Source: Planotetraspora silvatica
GTDB taxonomy: Bacteria; Actinomycetota; Actinomycetes; Streptosporangiales; Streptosporangiaceae
Direction: 5' to 3'
NCBI RefSeq assembly: GCF_016863315.1
Contig: NZ_BOOQ01000048.1
Location: forward strand, 47,160-111,159
Length of the DNA stretch: 64,000 bases
In this document: positions 25,358-34,334 of the stretch, piece after piece
How positions within the stretch are numbered: the first letter of the stretch is position 1
Layout: the number at the start of each line of letters is the position of its first letter
Made by a program: the position numbers and the translations under genes
Notes under the pieces: generated by a model
Told to the model about the DNA's origin: nothing
Database searches by the model: none
Seen by the model: only the letters and a program-made list of their open reading frames with translations

Positions 25358-26917
25358 TTACCGGGCGATCCCTCCGGCCACCTGCACGCCGGACACCTGA
25401 GCGCCCTTGGCGCGCGCCGCCGCCGCGGCGGGCCGTACGTCAGGTCCGGGCAGGTTGCCACTGAACGCGTAGACGACCGCCGCCGTGACGATGGCGCCGG
25501 TGTTCAGCGCGAGCGCCTTGTCGTTGATGTTGGCGATGGTGTCGCACGCCTGGTGGTAGCAGGCGTCGTAGGCCGCGCCCGCCGTCCCGCCGAACAGCGC
25601 CTGCTCCTCGGGCGTCTTGATCCCCTCGGCTCCCGTGAACAGGCCGCCCGAGGGAATGCCCACGGCGATGAACGGCCCGTAGTCGGAGCGTCCGTCGAAG
25701 TCGGTGCCCACGTGGCCCTGCCGGAGGGTGTTGAAGTACTTCTCGAAGAGCTTCTCGATCTCGTCGGAGCCGGCGGGACCCGCGGGCGAACCCGTCGCGT
25801 CCGAGTCGTCCCCGTCGTAGATCTTGAGCGCGTAGTTCGGCGAGGCGACCATGTCGAAGTTGAGGTACAGCTTGATCTTGGCCGCGTCGGCGGGCGACAG
25901 GCTCGCGACGTAGTGGTCGGAGCCGAGCAGGCCCAGCTCCTCCGCACTCCAGAACGAGAAGCGCAGCTTGTTCCTGGTCGGGATCTTGCCGAGGGTCTCG
26001 GCCACCTCGAGGATCGCCGCGCTGCCCGAACCGTTGTCGTTGATCCCTGGGCCGGCGAGGACGCTGTCCAGGTGGGCGCCGAGCTGGACCACCTTGTTCG
26101 GGTCGCCCCACTTGGAGTCCGCGATGACGTTCTGGGTGGTGCGGATCTCACTCGTGGTGTCGGTCTTGATGCGCACCACGGTTCCGGCCGGGCTCGCGAG
26201 GTCCTCTCCGATGGTGAAGCCGACGCCGACCACCGGGATCGTGACCGTGGGCGCGCTCAGCGTTCCCTGGAGGGTCTCCGTGCGGCCCGGCTGGCCCTCG
26301 TTGAAGATGATCGCTCCCGCGGCGCCCGCGGCCTGCGCGTTCTCCGCCTTCACCTGGAAGTTGCAGGTGCCGCGCTGCAGCAGGGCGATGTTGCCGGGCG
26401 CGAACGAGGCGAAGTCCGCCGGCTCGCACCCCGAGGTGCTGCTCGGCACGGGGGCCGGCGGCAGCACCAGGTCGACGTTCTGCAGGGTTCCCGTCACGTC
26501 GCCGGACCCGGAATAGGTCATGGTCGCGAACTCCCCGACCGCGCTCCCGTCAGGAGGGGTGGGGGCGTAGGTCCTGGCGTCCGGCGCTATCTGCTGCAGC
26601 GTCGCGGTCGAGTGCTCCTCGTAGAAGGGGAACTCGAAGGGCTGCACCGTCACCTTGTAGCCGGCCTTCTTCAGCTGACCCGCCACATAATCACGGGAGG
26701 CGGCGAATCCCGGCGTTCCCGCGGCGCGGGTTCCGTTGTTGGCGTTGGCTATCGCCTGCAGCTTCTGCAGGTGCTGCTTCACTCCGGGGGCAGAGATCGA
26801 TCGCGCCAGCAGCGCGGGGTCCGGATCGGCACTGGCCGGTCCGGCGAGCGCCAGAGGGAGCAGGAGCGCGGCGGTCGCGGCGGCGATACCGGCCCTGCGG
26901 CTTACGGGGATGCGCAT
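25358..26917 (-). CDS. Secreted M28 family aminopeptidase with PA domain
   Basis: Extracellular zinc aminopeptidase (519 aa), similar in layout to Streptomyces M28 enzymes. Signal peptide about residues 1-31 ending AGPASA. PA domain (about 120-240; GNIALLQRGTCNFQVKAENAQAAGAAGAIIFNE). The catalytic domain shows QLGAHLDSV (Zn His-Asp), GINDNGSGSAAILEVAE (bridging Asp), FWSAEELGLLGSDHYV (catalytic Glu pair), YLNFDM and a C-terminal CYHQACDTIANIN (Zn His). All expected M28 ligands are present. ATG at 26917 has an ideal AAAGGAGG. Monocistronic. Confidence 0.93.
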   Translation of the reverse strand: MRIPVSRRAGIAAATAALLLPLALAGPASADPDPALLARSISAPGVKQHLQKLQAIANANNGTRAAGTPGFAASRDYVAGQLKKAGYKVTVQPFEFPFYEEHSTATLQQIAPDARTYAPTPPDGSAVGEFATMTYSGSGDVTGTLQNVDLVLPPAPVPSSTSGCEPADFASFAPGNIALLQRGTCNFQVKAENAQAAGAAGAIIFNEGQPGRTETLQGTLSAPTVTIPVVGVGFTIGEDLASPAGTVVRIKTDTTSEIRTTQNVIADSKWGDPNKVVQLGAHLDSVLAGPGINDNGSGSAAILEVAETLGKIPTRNKLRFSFWSAEELGLLGSDHYVASLSPADAAKIKLYLNFDMVASPNYALKIYDGDDSDATGSPAGPAGSDEIEKLFEKYFNTLRQGHVGTDFDGRSDYGPFIAVGIPSGGLFTGAEGIKTPEEQALFGGTAGAAYDACYHQACDTIANINDKALALNTGAIVTAAVVYAFSGNLPGPDVRPAAAAARAKGAQVSGVQVAGGIAR

Positions 26918-27028
26918 TGGTCCTCCTTTGGATCCAATGACGGGATATCCACCTACCTTGTCCAAGGGAACCTAACCTCAGTCATGACTCCCGTGAAGGG
27001 CCCCCGGCCACCCGATCGACGATTCAGC

Positions 27029-27058
27029 TTGCACTGAATTCAGTGGCTGGTTTATCGT
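27029..27058 (+). promoter_or_regulatory. Promoter and operator of CmtR-like gene
   Basis: TTGCAC (27029-27034) and TATCGT (27053-27058) with an 18-bp spacer. A perfect 14-bp palindrome, CACTGAATTCAGTG (27032-27045), overlaps the -35 and spacer. The GTG start follows the -10 by 6 bases, so the mRNA is probably leaderless and the palindrome is a likely repressor site. Confidence 0.62.
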
Positions 27059-27064
27059 TAAAGA

Positions 27065-27430
27065 GTGCCTGCCACTTCTCCCGGTCCCCGCGTCGCCGTG
27101 GACGCGGACGCGCTGGCCCGTGTCGGCGTCGCCCTCGCCGACGCCACCCGGCGCCGTCTCCTCCTCACGCTGCTCGAAGGCCCGGCGTTCCCCGCCGACC
27201 TGGCCGAACGGCTCGAGCTGACCCGCGGCAACGTCTCCAATCATCTGTCCTGCCTGCGCGGTTGCGGGCTCGTCACGACCACGCCGGTCGGCCGGCGCGT
27301 GCGCTACGAACTCGCCGATCCCCGTCTCGCCGGCGCGCTGGCCGACCTGGCCTCGCTCGTGCTGGTGGTCGAGCACGACGAATGCCCGCCCGGCTCGCAA
27401 TGTTGCGACGACGTGAGGCCGTCGCCATGA
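27065..27430 (+). CDS. ArsR family regulator, CmtR-like (Cd/Pb type)
   Basis: Small winged-helix repressor (121 aa). The recognition helix region VSNHLSCLRGCGLV contains Cys-x3-Cys, the arrangement that in mycobacterial CmtR binds Cd(II)/Pb(II) with a third Cys from the C-terminus. Here the tail has DECPPGSQCC, which can supply it. The stop overlaps the start of a cation transporter by 4 bp, so sensor and exporter are one operon. GTG 27065 is probably leaderless. Metal choice is inferred from Cys positions only. Confidence 0.87.
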   Translation: MPATSPGPRVAVDADALARVGVALADATRRRLLLTLLEGPAFPADLAERLELTRGNVSNHLSCLRGCGLVTTTPVGRRVRYELADPRLAGALADLASLVLVVEHDECPPGSQCCDDVRPSP

Positions 27431-28122
27431 CGGCGGCCTCGATCGGCCCCTCGCCGGCCCGGCGCCTGGCGCTGGCGCGGCGGATCCGCCTGCTCGTCGC
27501 GGCGACGATCACCTACAACGTGGCCGAGGCCGCGGTCGCGCTCACCGCCGGGACCGCCGCCTCCTCGGCCGCGCTGGTCGGGTTCGGGCTCGACTCGACC
27601 ATCGAGGTCGCCTCGGCCCTCGCCGTGGCCTGGCAGTTCTCCGGCGCCGACCACGAGCGCCGGGAACAGGCCGCCCTGCGGATCATCGCCCTGTCGTTCT
27701 TCGCCCTGGCCGCATACGTGTCCTTCGACGCCGTCCGCGCGTTGCTCGGAGCGGGAGAGGCCGGGCACTCCACGACGGGGATGGTCCTCGCGGCGCTGTC
27801 CCTCGTGGTCATGCCGGTGCTCTCCCGGGCACAGCGCCTGGCCGGGCGTGAACTGGGCTCCGCGAGCGCGGTGGCCGACTCCAAGCAGACCCTGTTGTGC
27901 ACCTACCTGTCCGCAGTGCTGCTCGTCGGGCTGGCACTGAACAGCCTGTTCGGCTGGTCGTGGGCCGACCCCGTGGCCGCCCTCGTCATCGCGGCCGTCG
28001 CGGTCAAGGAAGGCCGCGAGGCGTGGCGCGGCGACGCCTGCTGTGCCGTACCGGGTACCGCGGGAGCGGAGCCGCAGGAGGCCTGCGCCGGAGGATGCGC
28101 CTGCTGCGGGGAGCCCGCGTGA
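27427..28122 (+). CDS. CDF-like cation transporter with Cys-rich tail
   Basis: Compact membrane protein (231 aa) with about six hydrophobic segments and no cytoplasmic CDF domain. CDF-like metal-site sequences are VGFGLDSTIEVASALAVAWQF (TM2) and SAVADSKQTLLCTYLSAVLL (TM5). The C-terminus is cysteine-rich (DACCAVPG, EACAGGCACCGEPA), which with the adjacent Cys-site regulator points to soft metals such as Cd or Pb. Start ATG 27427 overlaps the regulator stop (ATGA). Confidence 0.85.
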   Translation: MTAASIGPSPARRLALARRIRLLVAATITYNVAEAAVALTAGTAASSAALVGFGLDSTIEVASALAVAWQFSGADHERREQAALRIIALSFFALAAYVSFDAVRALLGAGEAGHSTTGMVLAALSLVVMPVLSRAQRLAGRELGSASAVADSKQTLLCTYLSAVLLVGLALNSLFGWSWADPVAALVIAAVAVKEGREAWRGDACCAVPGTAGAEPQEACAGGCACCGEPA

Positions 28123-28125
28123 GGC

Positions 28126-28176
28126 GCTGATCTTTCCCAGGTCCGGCGTGGGTGCCGGAGCCGGGGAAAGGTCAGC
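28126..28176. terminator. Bidirectional terminator, overlaps lactonase stop
   Basis: Outer 13-bp stem (GCTGATCTTTCCC with GGGAAAGGTCAGC, one G-T pair) and inner 6-bp stem TCCGGC/GCCGGA. It lies between the convergent cation transporter and SMP-30 genes and includes the SMP-30 stop codon. Confidence 0.72.
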
Positions 28177-29011
28177 CGAGCAGAAAGCGGCTCGCCGGCC
28201 GGCCCTGCGTGACGCCGTCCGTCGCGTAGACCGCGCCCGCCCCCTGCTGGAGCGGGTCGAGCCCGTACGCGGCGGTGGTGACGAGCAGCCGGCCGTCCAC
28301 GAGGCAGACGCTGGTCGACTGCGGGGTGGGCACGGGCACGACACGGTCGAGGCGGCCGTCGGGCGCGTACCGGTGCACGGCGGATCCGCCCCACACCGCG
28401 ACCCACAGATGGCCGTCCTCGTCCACCGTCATCCCGTCGGGGCTGCCGTCCGCGATCGTGGCGAAGATGGACGGTTCGCCGAGGTCGCCGGTGATCGGGT
28501 CGACCGTGTGGCGGTAGATGCAGCCCTCGGCGCTGTCGGCGAGGTACATGGTCCGGCCGTCCGTCGTGAAGGCCGGGCCGTTGGGGATCGTCAGGCCGGT
28601 GCGGACGGTGGTCACGCTCAGGTCGGCGTCGACGCGGTAGAGCGCCCCCGCCCCCGGGGTTTCGTCGTACGGCATGCCGCCCGCCCAGAACCGGCCCGCC
28701 GGGTCGCAGACGGCGTCGTTCACGCGGTTGCCCGCGGGCATCGGCTGATCGATCCAGTCCAGCGCGCCCGTCGCCTGATCGAGCAGCGCGAATCCCCGGC
28801 CGGCCGCCGCGATCCAGGTGCCTGGACGGCCCGCGACCGGTGCGACGGCGCCGAGCGGCACATCGAGCCTGAGCAGTTCCTCCGCCGGTCCCGGCCGGTC
28901 GGCCGGGGCGCTCAGCAGCCTCCCGGCGAGGATGTCGACGAAGACGAGCCGTCCGTCGACCCATCTCGCCCCCTCGCCCAGCTCACAGGAGGTCGGGCAC
29001 CAGACGTCCAT
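28172..29011 (-). CDS. SMP-30/gluconolactonase family lactonase
   Basis: Six-bladed beta-propeller metal-dependent lactonase (279 aa). Visible family motifs: LGEGARWVDGRLVFVDI (metal Glu at the N-terminus), PAGNRVNDAVCDPAGRFWAGGM (Asn ligand), IPNGPAFTTDGRTMYLADS (Asn) and SPDGMTVDEDGHLWVAVWGG (Asp). It should hydrolyse a sugar lactone to the aldonate used by the adjacent galactonate dehydratase. Last gene of the operon, 12 bp after the kinase. GAGGTGAG precedes the ATG. Confidence 0.9.
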   Translation of the reverse strand: MDVWCPTSCELGEGARWVDGRLVFVDILAGRLLSAPADRPGPAEELLRLDVPLGAVAPVAGRPGTWIAAAGRGFALLDQATGALDWIDQPMPAGNRVNDAVCDPAGRFWAGGMPYDETPGAGALYRVDADLSVTTVRTGLTIPNGPAFTTDGRTMYLADSAEGCIYRHTVDPITGDLGEPSIFATIADGSPDGMTVDEDGHLWVAVWGGSAVHRYAPDGRLDRVVPVPTPQSTSVCLVDGRLLVTTAAYGLDPLQQGAGAVYATDGVTQGRPASRFLLG

Positions 29012-29023
29012 GTCTCACCTCGT

Positions 29024-29971
29024 TCAGCGCAGCGTGGATCCGGGCAGAGCGTCGAGCAGCCCGAGTTCGGCCCGGGTGGGCAGTCCCTCCCAGTCGCCGG
29101 GAGAGGCGACGGCGAAGGCTCCGGCGGTGACGGCCCGTTCGAGGCGTCCGGCCAGGTCCAAGCCGTCGAGCAGGCCGGACAGGTGGCCGGCGACGAAGGC
29201 GTCCCCCGCGCCGACGAGGTCCGTGACGGGCACCCGCCGGGCCTTCGCGTGGAGGGTCTCCGCGAGGGTGTGGCCGGTCGCGCCGTCGGCTCCGCGTTTG
29301 ACCACGACCTCGGACACCCCCGCGTCCAGGAGCGCCGCAACCCGCTCGTGCTCCGTCGCGGCCGAGGCGGGGGCGACCAGTTCGAGCTCGTCGTCGGACG
29401 CGATCACCACCGACAGCAGGGACGCCAGCGGGCGCAGGACCTCGGCGGCCGCGTCGCGTGTCCACAGGCGCGAGCGATGGTTCACGTCGAGGCAGACGCG
29501 CACGCCCGCGGCCGCCGCCGTGCGCACCGCCGTACAGACGGCGTCGGCGGGCCCGGGGCCGAGCGCCGGCGTGATGCCCGTGACGTGCAGCAACCTGGGG
29601 GGCGGGTCGAGCGCGGGCAGCACGTCGGCGGCGTCCAGGAACGAGCCGGCCGATCCCGCCCGGTGATAGATGACCCGGGTCAGGTCACCGATCCGCCGCT
29701 CGAACAGGATCAGCCCTGTGGGCCCCCGGCCGTCCGCGCGTGCGTGGGAGACGTCGACCCCTTCCGCTCGGAGCGTGCGGAGCACGAGCTCGCCCGTCTC
29801 GTCCGTTCCGACGAGACCGGTCCACCGGACCCGGTGGCCGAGGCGGGCGAGGCCGATCGCGACGTTGGACTCGGCCCCCGCGACCGACAGGCGCATCGTC
29901 CCGCCGAGCCTGATGGGATCGCGGGCCCGCAGAGCGGCCATCGTCTCGCCGAAGGTGGCGACGTCGATCAC
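29024..29971 (-). CDS. PfkB family 2-dehydro-3-deoxygalactonokinase/gluconokinase
   Basis: Ribokinase-fold sugar kinase (315 aa). N-terminal TFGETMAAL, glycine-rich MRLSVAGAESNVAIGLARLG, and the catalytic PfkB signature DLVGAGDAFVAGHLSGLLDGL with intact GAGD. Genomic context (dehydratase, aldolase, lactonase) indicates phosphorylation of 2-keto-3-deoxy-galactonate or -gluconate. It is of the KdgK/PfkB type, not the unrelated E. coli DgoK fold. GTG start overlaps the aldolase stop by 4 bp. Confidence 0.88.
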   Translation of the reverse strand: MIDVATFGETMAALRARDPIRLGGTMRLSVAGAESNVAIGLARLGHRVRWTGLVGTDETGELVLRTLRAEGVDVSHARADGRGPTGLILFERRIGDLTRVIYHRAGSAGSFLDAADVLPALDPPPRLLHVTGITPALGPGPADAVCTAVRTAAAAGVRVCLDVNHRSRLWTRDAAAEVLRPLASLLSVVIASDDELELVAPASAATEHERVAALLDAGVSEVVVKRGADGATGHTLAETLHAKARRVPVTDLVGAGDAFVAGHLSGLLDGLDLAGRLERAVTAGAFAVASPGDWEGLPTRAELGLLDALPGSTLR

Positions 29972-30645
29972 AGCGTGTCCAGGAAGCTCTTGATCCGTTC
30001 CTTGAGCGCGCCGAGGTCGCCTCCGGCCGCGGCGTCGCCGACGAGCGGAGAGCCGACGCCGACCGCGACCGCTCCCGCATCCAGGTATTCGCGGGCCTCC
30101 GCGACGCCGACGCCGCCGACCGGCACGAACGGGACCTGTGGGAAGGGATCACGCAGTGCGCGCAGGTGACGCGTTCCCCCCAGGGAGGCCGGGAACAGCT
30201 TGATGGCGGTGGCTCCCTCGCTGAGCGCGGTCACCACCTCGGTCGGGGTCAGCGCGCCCGCGAGCACGGGCAGCCCCAGCTCGCGGCCGGTGCGCACGGC
30301 CTCGCTCACCGCCGGGGTGACGAGGTAGGACGCGCCCGCGTCAGCCGCCGCGCGGACGTCGCCGGCGGTGACCACCGTCCCCGCGCCGAGGCCCGCCGAC
30401 TCCCCGAGCGCCGCCCGCGCGTCACGGATCACCCGCACCGCGCCGGGAGTCACGAGAGAGACCTCGATCAGCTCGACGCCCTCCTCGGCGAGCGTGATCA
30501 CCGTGCGCAGCGCGGCGTCCGCGTCCGTCCCGCGGACGATCGCGAGCAGGCGCCGCTCGGTCAGCGTCGCCAGAAAGCTCTGTTCCTTCACCGTTCCATC
30601 CGTTCCGCGGCCGATAGGAGCCGCCAGGTCCGCACCCGTCACCAT
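29968..30645 (-). CDS. KDPG/KDPGal aldolase
   Basis: Class I aldolase of the Eda/DgoA family (up to 225 aa). Motifs: RRLLAIVRGTDADAAL, GVELIEVSLVTPGAV (the usual Glu is in LIEVS), GAGTVVTAGDV, and the Schiff-base lysine in TAIKLFPASLGG, with FVPVGGV following. It splits the phosphorylated keto-deoxy sugar acid into pyruvate and glyceraldehyde-3-phosphate. The ATG at 30645 overlaps the dehydratase stop; a GTG at 30591 would give a family-typical N-terminus and may be the true start. Confidence 0.9.
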   Translation of the reverse strand: MVTGADLAAPIGRGTDGTVKEQSFLATLTERRLLAIVRGTDADAALRTVITLAEEGVELIEVSLVTPGAVRVIRDARAALGESAGLGAGTVVTAGDVRAAADAGASYLVTPAVSEAVRTGRELGLPVLAGALTPTEVVTALSEGATAIKLFPASLGGTRHLRALRDPFPQVPFVPVGGVGVAEAREYLDAGAVAVGVGSPLVGDAAAGGDLGALKERIKSFLDTL

Positions 30646-31790
30646 TCGGCGAGCCCGCCGTCCTCGTGCCGCCAGACCGGGTTGCGCCACGCGTGCCCGG
30701 TCTCGTCCGCCCGGCGTACGGCGGCCTCGTCGATCTCCACACCCAGCCCCGGCGCCTCCGGCCGCGCGGCATGGCCGTCCACGAAGCGGAAGACGGCGGG
30801 GTCGACGACGTAGTCGAGCAGGTCGGCGCCCTCGTTGTAGTGGATGCCGATCGAGTGCTCCTGGATCAGGAAGTTCGGCGTCGCGAAGGCGACCTGCAGG
30901 CTGGCCGCCAGGGCGATCGGCCCCAGCGGGCAGTGCGGAGCGAGCTTGGCGTCCCACACCTCGGCGAGCGCGGCGATTCTGCGGGTCTCGGAGATGCCGC
31001 CCGCGTGGGAGAGGTCGGGCTGCACCACGGCGACCCCGGCCTCCAGAGCGGGCCGGAAGTCCCACCGCGAGTAGAGCCGCTCCCCCGTGGCGACGGGGAC
31101 GCTGCTCGCGGTCACCACGTCGCGCAGCAGGTGCGGCCGGTCGGGCAGGATCGGCTCCTCGGCGAACATCGGGTGGTATTCCGCGAGGAGCGGCAGGATC
31201 CGGCGCGCGTCCGCCGCGGACACCCGGCCGTGGAAGTCGACGGCCACGTCCCGCGCCGGGCCGAGCACCTGCCTGGCCAGCGCCAGCCGGTCCACCACCG
31301 CCGCGACGTCGGCCGCGGTCGCGAGGACGGACATCCGGCCGGCGGCGTTCATCTTCACCGCGGTGAAGCCTGCCTCGATCCTCTCGGTGATGCTCTCGGC
31401 CAGTTCGGCGGGCTCGTCGCCGCCGACCCAGGCGTACATGCGGACCCGGTCGCGGACCGGGCCGCCGAGCAGCGCGTGGACCGGGGCGCCGTAGGCCTTG
31501 CCCGCGATGTCCCACAACGCCTGGTCGAGGCCGGCCAGCGCGCTGGACAACACCGGTCCTCCCCGGTAGAAGCCGCCGTTCGCCATCACCTGCCAGTGGT
31601 CCTCGATGCGCAGCGGATCCTGCCCGACCAGGTATTCCGCCAGCACGTGCACGGCCGCGCGCACCGCCTCCGCACGGCCTTCCACGACGGGCTCACCCCA
31701 GCCGACGACGCCCTCGTCCGTCTCCACGCGGCAGAACAGCCAGCGCGGCGGAACGAGGAACGTCTCGATCCTGACGATTTTCATCGTCAC
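30639..31790 (-). CDS. dgoD: D-galactonate dehydratase
   Basis: Enolase-superfamily dehydratase (383 aa, as long as E. coli DgoD). Strong family identity: FLVPPRWLFCRVETDEGVVG near the N-terminus, AVDFHGRVSAADARR (metal Asp and acid His), FAEEPILP, VATGERLYSR, APHCPLGPIALA (catalytic His) and the C-terminal WRNPVWRHEDGGLAEW that is almost the E. coli tail. It converts galactonate to 2-keto-3-deoxygalactonate. Start overlaps the gntR stop by 4 bp. All expected metal and catalytic positions are present. Confidence 0.95.
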   Translation of the reverse strand: MTMKIVRIETFLVPPRWLFCRVETDEGVVGWGEPVVEGRAEAVRAAVHVLAEYLVGQDPLRIEDHWQVMANGGFYRGGPVLSSALAGLDQALWDIAGKAYGAPVHALLGGPVRDRVRMYAWVGGDEPAELAESITERIEAGFTAVKMNAAGRMSVLATAADVAAVVDRLALARQVLGPARDVAVDFHGRVSAADARRILPLLAEYHPMFAEEPILPDRPHLLRDVVTASSVPVATGERLYSRWDFRPALEAGVAVVQPDLSHAGGISETRRIAALAEVWDAKLAPHCPLGPIALAASLQVAFATPNFLIQEHSIGIHYNEGADLLDYVVDPAVFRFVDGHAARPEAPGLGVEIDEAAVRRADETGHAWRNPVWRHEDGGLAEW

Positions 31791-32485
31791 CCCCGATTCT
31801 TGATCTCTTGTTCGTCCTTGGCCGCCTGCTCCAGCAGGACCCGCATCGCACGCTCGGCGCCGTCGGCGTCGGCGTCGCGGACCGCGTCGAGCACGGCCTG
31901 GTGCGGCGGCAGGAAGTCGTCCTGATGCCCTTCCGCGTGGACGAGCAGGTCACGGGCTCGCAGCCCGATCTCGATGATGTACTCCATCCGGATCAGGAGT
32001 TCGTTGTGCGAGGCCTCCAGAAGCTGGCGGTGGAAGGCCAGGTCGGCCTCGACGATCTCCTTGGCCCCCGCCCCCGGGCTGACCGCCGCGAGCGTGGCCG
32101 TCAGCCGGGCGACGTCCTCCTCCGTACGGCGGGACGCCGCGAGCCTGGCCCCGGCAGGCTCCACGATGATCCGCACCTCGTACAGGTCGTCGAGCAGCCC
32201 GGAGCCCGCGGGGTCCTCGAACTGCCAGCGCAGCAGGTCGGGGTCGAGCAGGCTCCACTCGGAGCGGGGGCGCACGAAGGTGCCGCGCTTGGGCCTGGCG
32301 TCCACCAGTCCCTTCGCGGCGAGCACCTTCAGCGCCTCGCGCACGACCGTCTTGCTCACGTCGTAGGTGATCTCCAGCGCCTCCATGTCGAGGGTCGAGC
32401 CGGGGGCCTCCTGGCCCGTGACGATTCGCCGGCCGATCGCCTCGACGACCTGCCCATGTACGCCACGGCCCGGATAGACGCTCAA
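31787..32485 (-). CDS. GntR family (FadR type) regulator
   Basis: Repressor with N-terminal winged HTH (about residues 8-72; VSKTVVREALKVLAAKGLVDARPKRGTFV) and an all-helical FCD ligand domain (about 90-220; EADLAFHRQLLEASHNELL). Position directly before dgoD, with 4-bp overlap, suggests it senses galactonate or a keto-deoxy intermediate, as DgoR does. TTG start at 32485 with GAGGA upstream. Confidence 0.9.
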   Translation of the reverse strand: MSVYPGRGVHGQVVEAIGRRIVTGQEAPGSTLDMEALEITYDVSKTVVREALKVLAAKGLVDARPKRGTFVRPRSEWSLLDPDLLRWQFEDPAGSGLLDDLYEVRIIVEPAGARLAASRRTEEDVARLTATLAAVSPGAGAKEIVEADLAFHRQLLEASHNELLIRMEYIIEIGLRARDLLVHAEGHQDDFLPPHQAVLDAVRDADADGAERAMRVLLEQAAKDEQEIKNRG

Positions 32486-32572
32486 TTTCGCCGTCCTCGT
32501 ATGGGGGAATCTGTGATCATGCGGAATCTTCCACCGCGCTCCAGCCGCCGTCCACCAGGACGGCGGGCGGTG

Positions 32573-33403
32573 TCATTTGGAGGATCCGATCAGCAGTCCC
32601 GAGATGAAGTAGCGCTGGAAGCGCAGGAACACGATCACGGTCGGGATCGCGGCGATCACGGTGGCCGCCGCGATGACGTTCCAGGAGGAGACGAACTGCC
32701 CCTGCATGCCGAGGATCGCCGGGGTGACCGGCAGCTTCTGCTCGTCGCGCAGCAGGGTGATGGACCACAGGAGGTCGTTGAACGTCCAGGTGAAGGCCAG
32801 CGAGCCGAGCGCCGCCATCGCGGGCTTCGTCAGCGGCAGCACGATCCGCAGGTAGACGCCGAACGTGGTGGCGCCGTCGATCTTCGCGGCGTGCGTGACC
32901 TCCTCCGGGATCCCCCGCATGAAGCCGTGCAGGACGAACGTGTAGAAGCCCAGGCCCACCGCGGTCAACACGACGATCATGCCGATCCGTGAGTCGAACA
33001 GCCCGAACTGCTCGGTCAGCTTCAGCACCGGGATCAGCAGCAGCTGGGCGGGCAACAGGTTGCCGGCGAGCATCAGCAGCAGCAACGTCCGGCGGAACGG
33101 GATGCGATGCCGGGCCAGGCCGTAAGCCGCCATCGACGCGAGCAGCAGCGTCACGACGACGACGGGGACGGTGATGATCAGGCTGTTCACGATCGAGTGC
33201 CATTCGCCCGACGCCAGCGCCTGCCGGTAGGGGTCGAGAGTCAGGCCCTTGGGCACACTCGCGAGCCCCGCGTCGGCGAGGTCGTCGAAGGTCCGCAGCG
33301 AGGTGACGACCACCAGCGCGAGCGGGACCACCCACAGGGCCGCCAGGATCGACATCCCCCCGTGGAACAACCACGGCCTGACCCGGGAGTTCGTGGCCGT
33401 CAT
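32573..33403 (-). CDS. ABC sugar transporter permease (MalG type)
   Basis: Inner-membrane permease (276 aa), six hydrophobic segments. The EAA loop that contacts the ATPase is IPEEVTHAAKIDGATTFGVYLRIVLPLTKPA. Ends with a typical QRYFISGLLIGSSK tail. Third gene of the importer placed upstream of the dgo genes, so it probably imports the aldonate or its parent sugar. No ATPase gene is nearby; a shared MsiK-like ATPase elsewhere is normal in actinomycetes. Overlaps the other permease by 4 bp. Confidence 0.92.
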   Translation of the reverse strand: MTATNSRVRPWLFHGGMSILAALWVVPLALVVVTSLRTFDDLADAGLASVPKGLTLDPYRQALASGEWHSIVNSLIITVPVVVVTLLLASMAAYGLARHRIPFRRTLLLLMLAGNLLPAQLLLIPVLKLTEQFGLFDSRIGMIVVLTAVGLGFYTFVLHGFMRGIPEEVTHAAKIDGATTFGVYLRIVLPLTKPAMAALGSLAFTWTFNDLLWSITLLRDEQKLPVTPAILGMQGQFVSSWNVIAAATVIAAIPTVIVFLRFQRYFISGLLIGSSK

Positions 33404-34332
33404 GCGGTCTCCTCATCACGCAGGCTCCGGACGAGATAGACGACGATCGTCCCCACGGTGAGCAAGAAGATCACCACAGCGAGGGCCGAGCCGTAGCCGA
33501 GCTGCGATCCGAGCAGTCCGGTCGAGAACTGGTAGGTGCTCAGCAGCTCGGACGAGTGGTACGGGCCGCCCTTGGTCAGCGCCCAGACGATGTCGAAGGA
33601 ACGCAGCGCGTCGATCACGGTGACCGCCAGCACGACGGTGGTGATCGGGCGGAGCTGCGGCAGCGTGACATGGCGGAACCGCTCGAAGGCGGTGGCACCG
33701 TCCACCTTGGCCGCCTCGTGCAGCAGGGGGTCGACGGTCTTCAGCCCCGCGAGGAACAACACCATGATGTAGCCGATCTGCCGCCAGAGCGCCGGGACGA
33801 TCAGGGCGTACAGCGCCGTCTCCGGCTCGCCGAGCCAGATCCGCGCCTGATCCTCCAGCCCCACCGCGGAGAGGATGCCGTTGACCACGCCCTCCGGCTG
33901 GAAGATCATCCGCCAGACCAGGGCGGTGACCACCATGGAGAACACCACGGGCAGGAAGAAGATCGCCCGGTAGACCCCGATCCCCTTGCGCGGCTTGTCG
34001 AGCAGCAGCGCCAGTCCCAGGCCGCCCAGCACGGAGAGCCCGCCGAACAGCACGAGCCACAGGACCGTGTTGCGCAACGCCAGGCGGAACGTCTCGTCCG
34101 ACCACATCCTGGTGTAGTTGTCCAGGCCGACGAACTCCGGCGGCGCGATGCCGTCCCACCGGGTCAGCGAGATGTAGACGCTGTTGAGCGCCGGCCAGAA
34201 GGTCCAGAGCATCTCCAGCGTGAACGGGATGAGCACGAACGCGAGGAGGACGACCGCGTCACGGGACCCACGGCGGGCACCCTTGGAAAGGGTGCCCGCC
34301 CTCGTGGGAACGGCCTTGGGAACGGCGGCCAT
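33400..34332 (-). CDS. ABC sugar transporter permease (MalF type)
   Basis: Inner-membrane permease (310 aa), with WFWPALNSVYISLTRWDG-like start and the EAA loop LLHEAAKVDGATAFERFRHVTLPQLRPIT. Pairs with the MalG-type permease (4-bp overlap) and the binding protein 2 bp upstream. The first about 25 residues are a basic cytoplasmic extension. Confidence 0.92.
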   Translation of the reverse strand: MAAVPKAVPTRAGTLSKGARRGSRDAVVLLAFVLIPFTLEMLWTFWPALNSVYISLTRWDGIAPPEFVGLDNYTRMWSDETFRLALRNTVLWLVLFGGLSVLGGLGLALLLDKPRKGIGVYRAIFFLPVVFSMVVTALVWRMIFQPEGVVNGILSAVGLEDQARIWLGEPETALYALIVPALWRQIGYIMVLFLAGLKTVDPLLHEAAKVDGATAFERFRHVTLPQLRPITTVVLAVTVIDALRSFDIVWALTKGGPYHSSELLSTYQFSTGLLGSQLGYGSALAVVIFLLTVGTIVVYLVRSLRDEETA

Positions 34333-34334
34333 CG

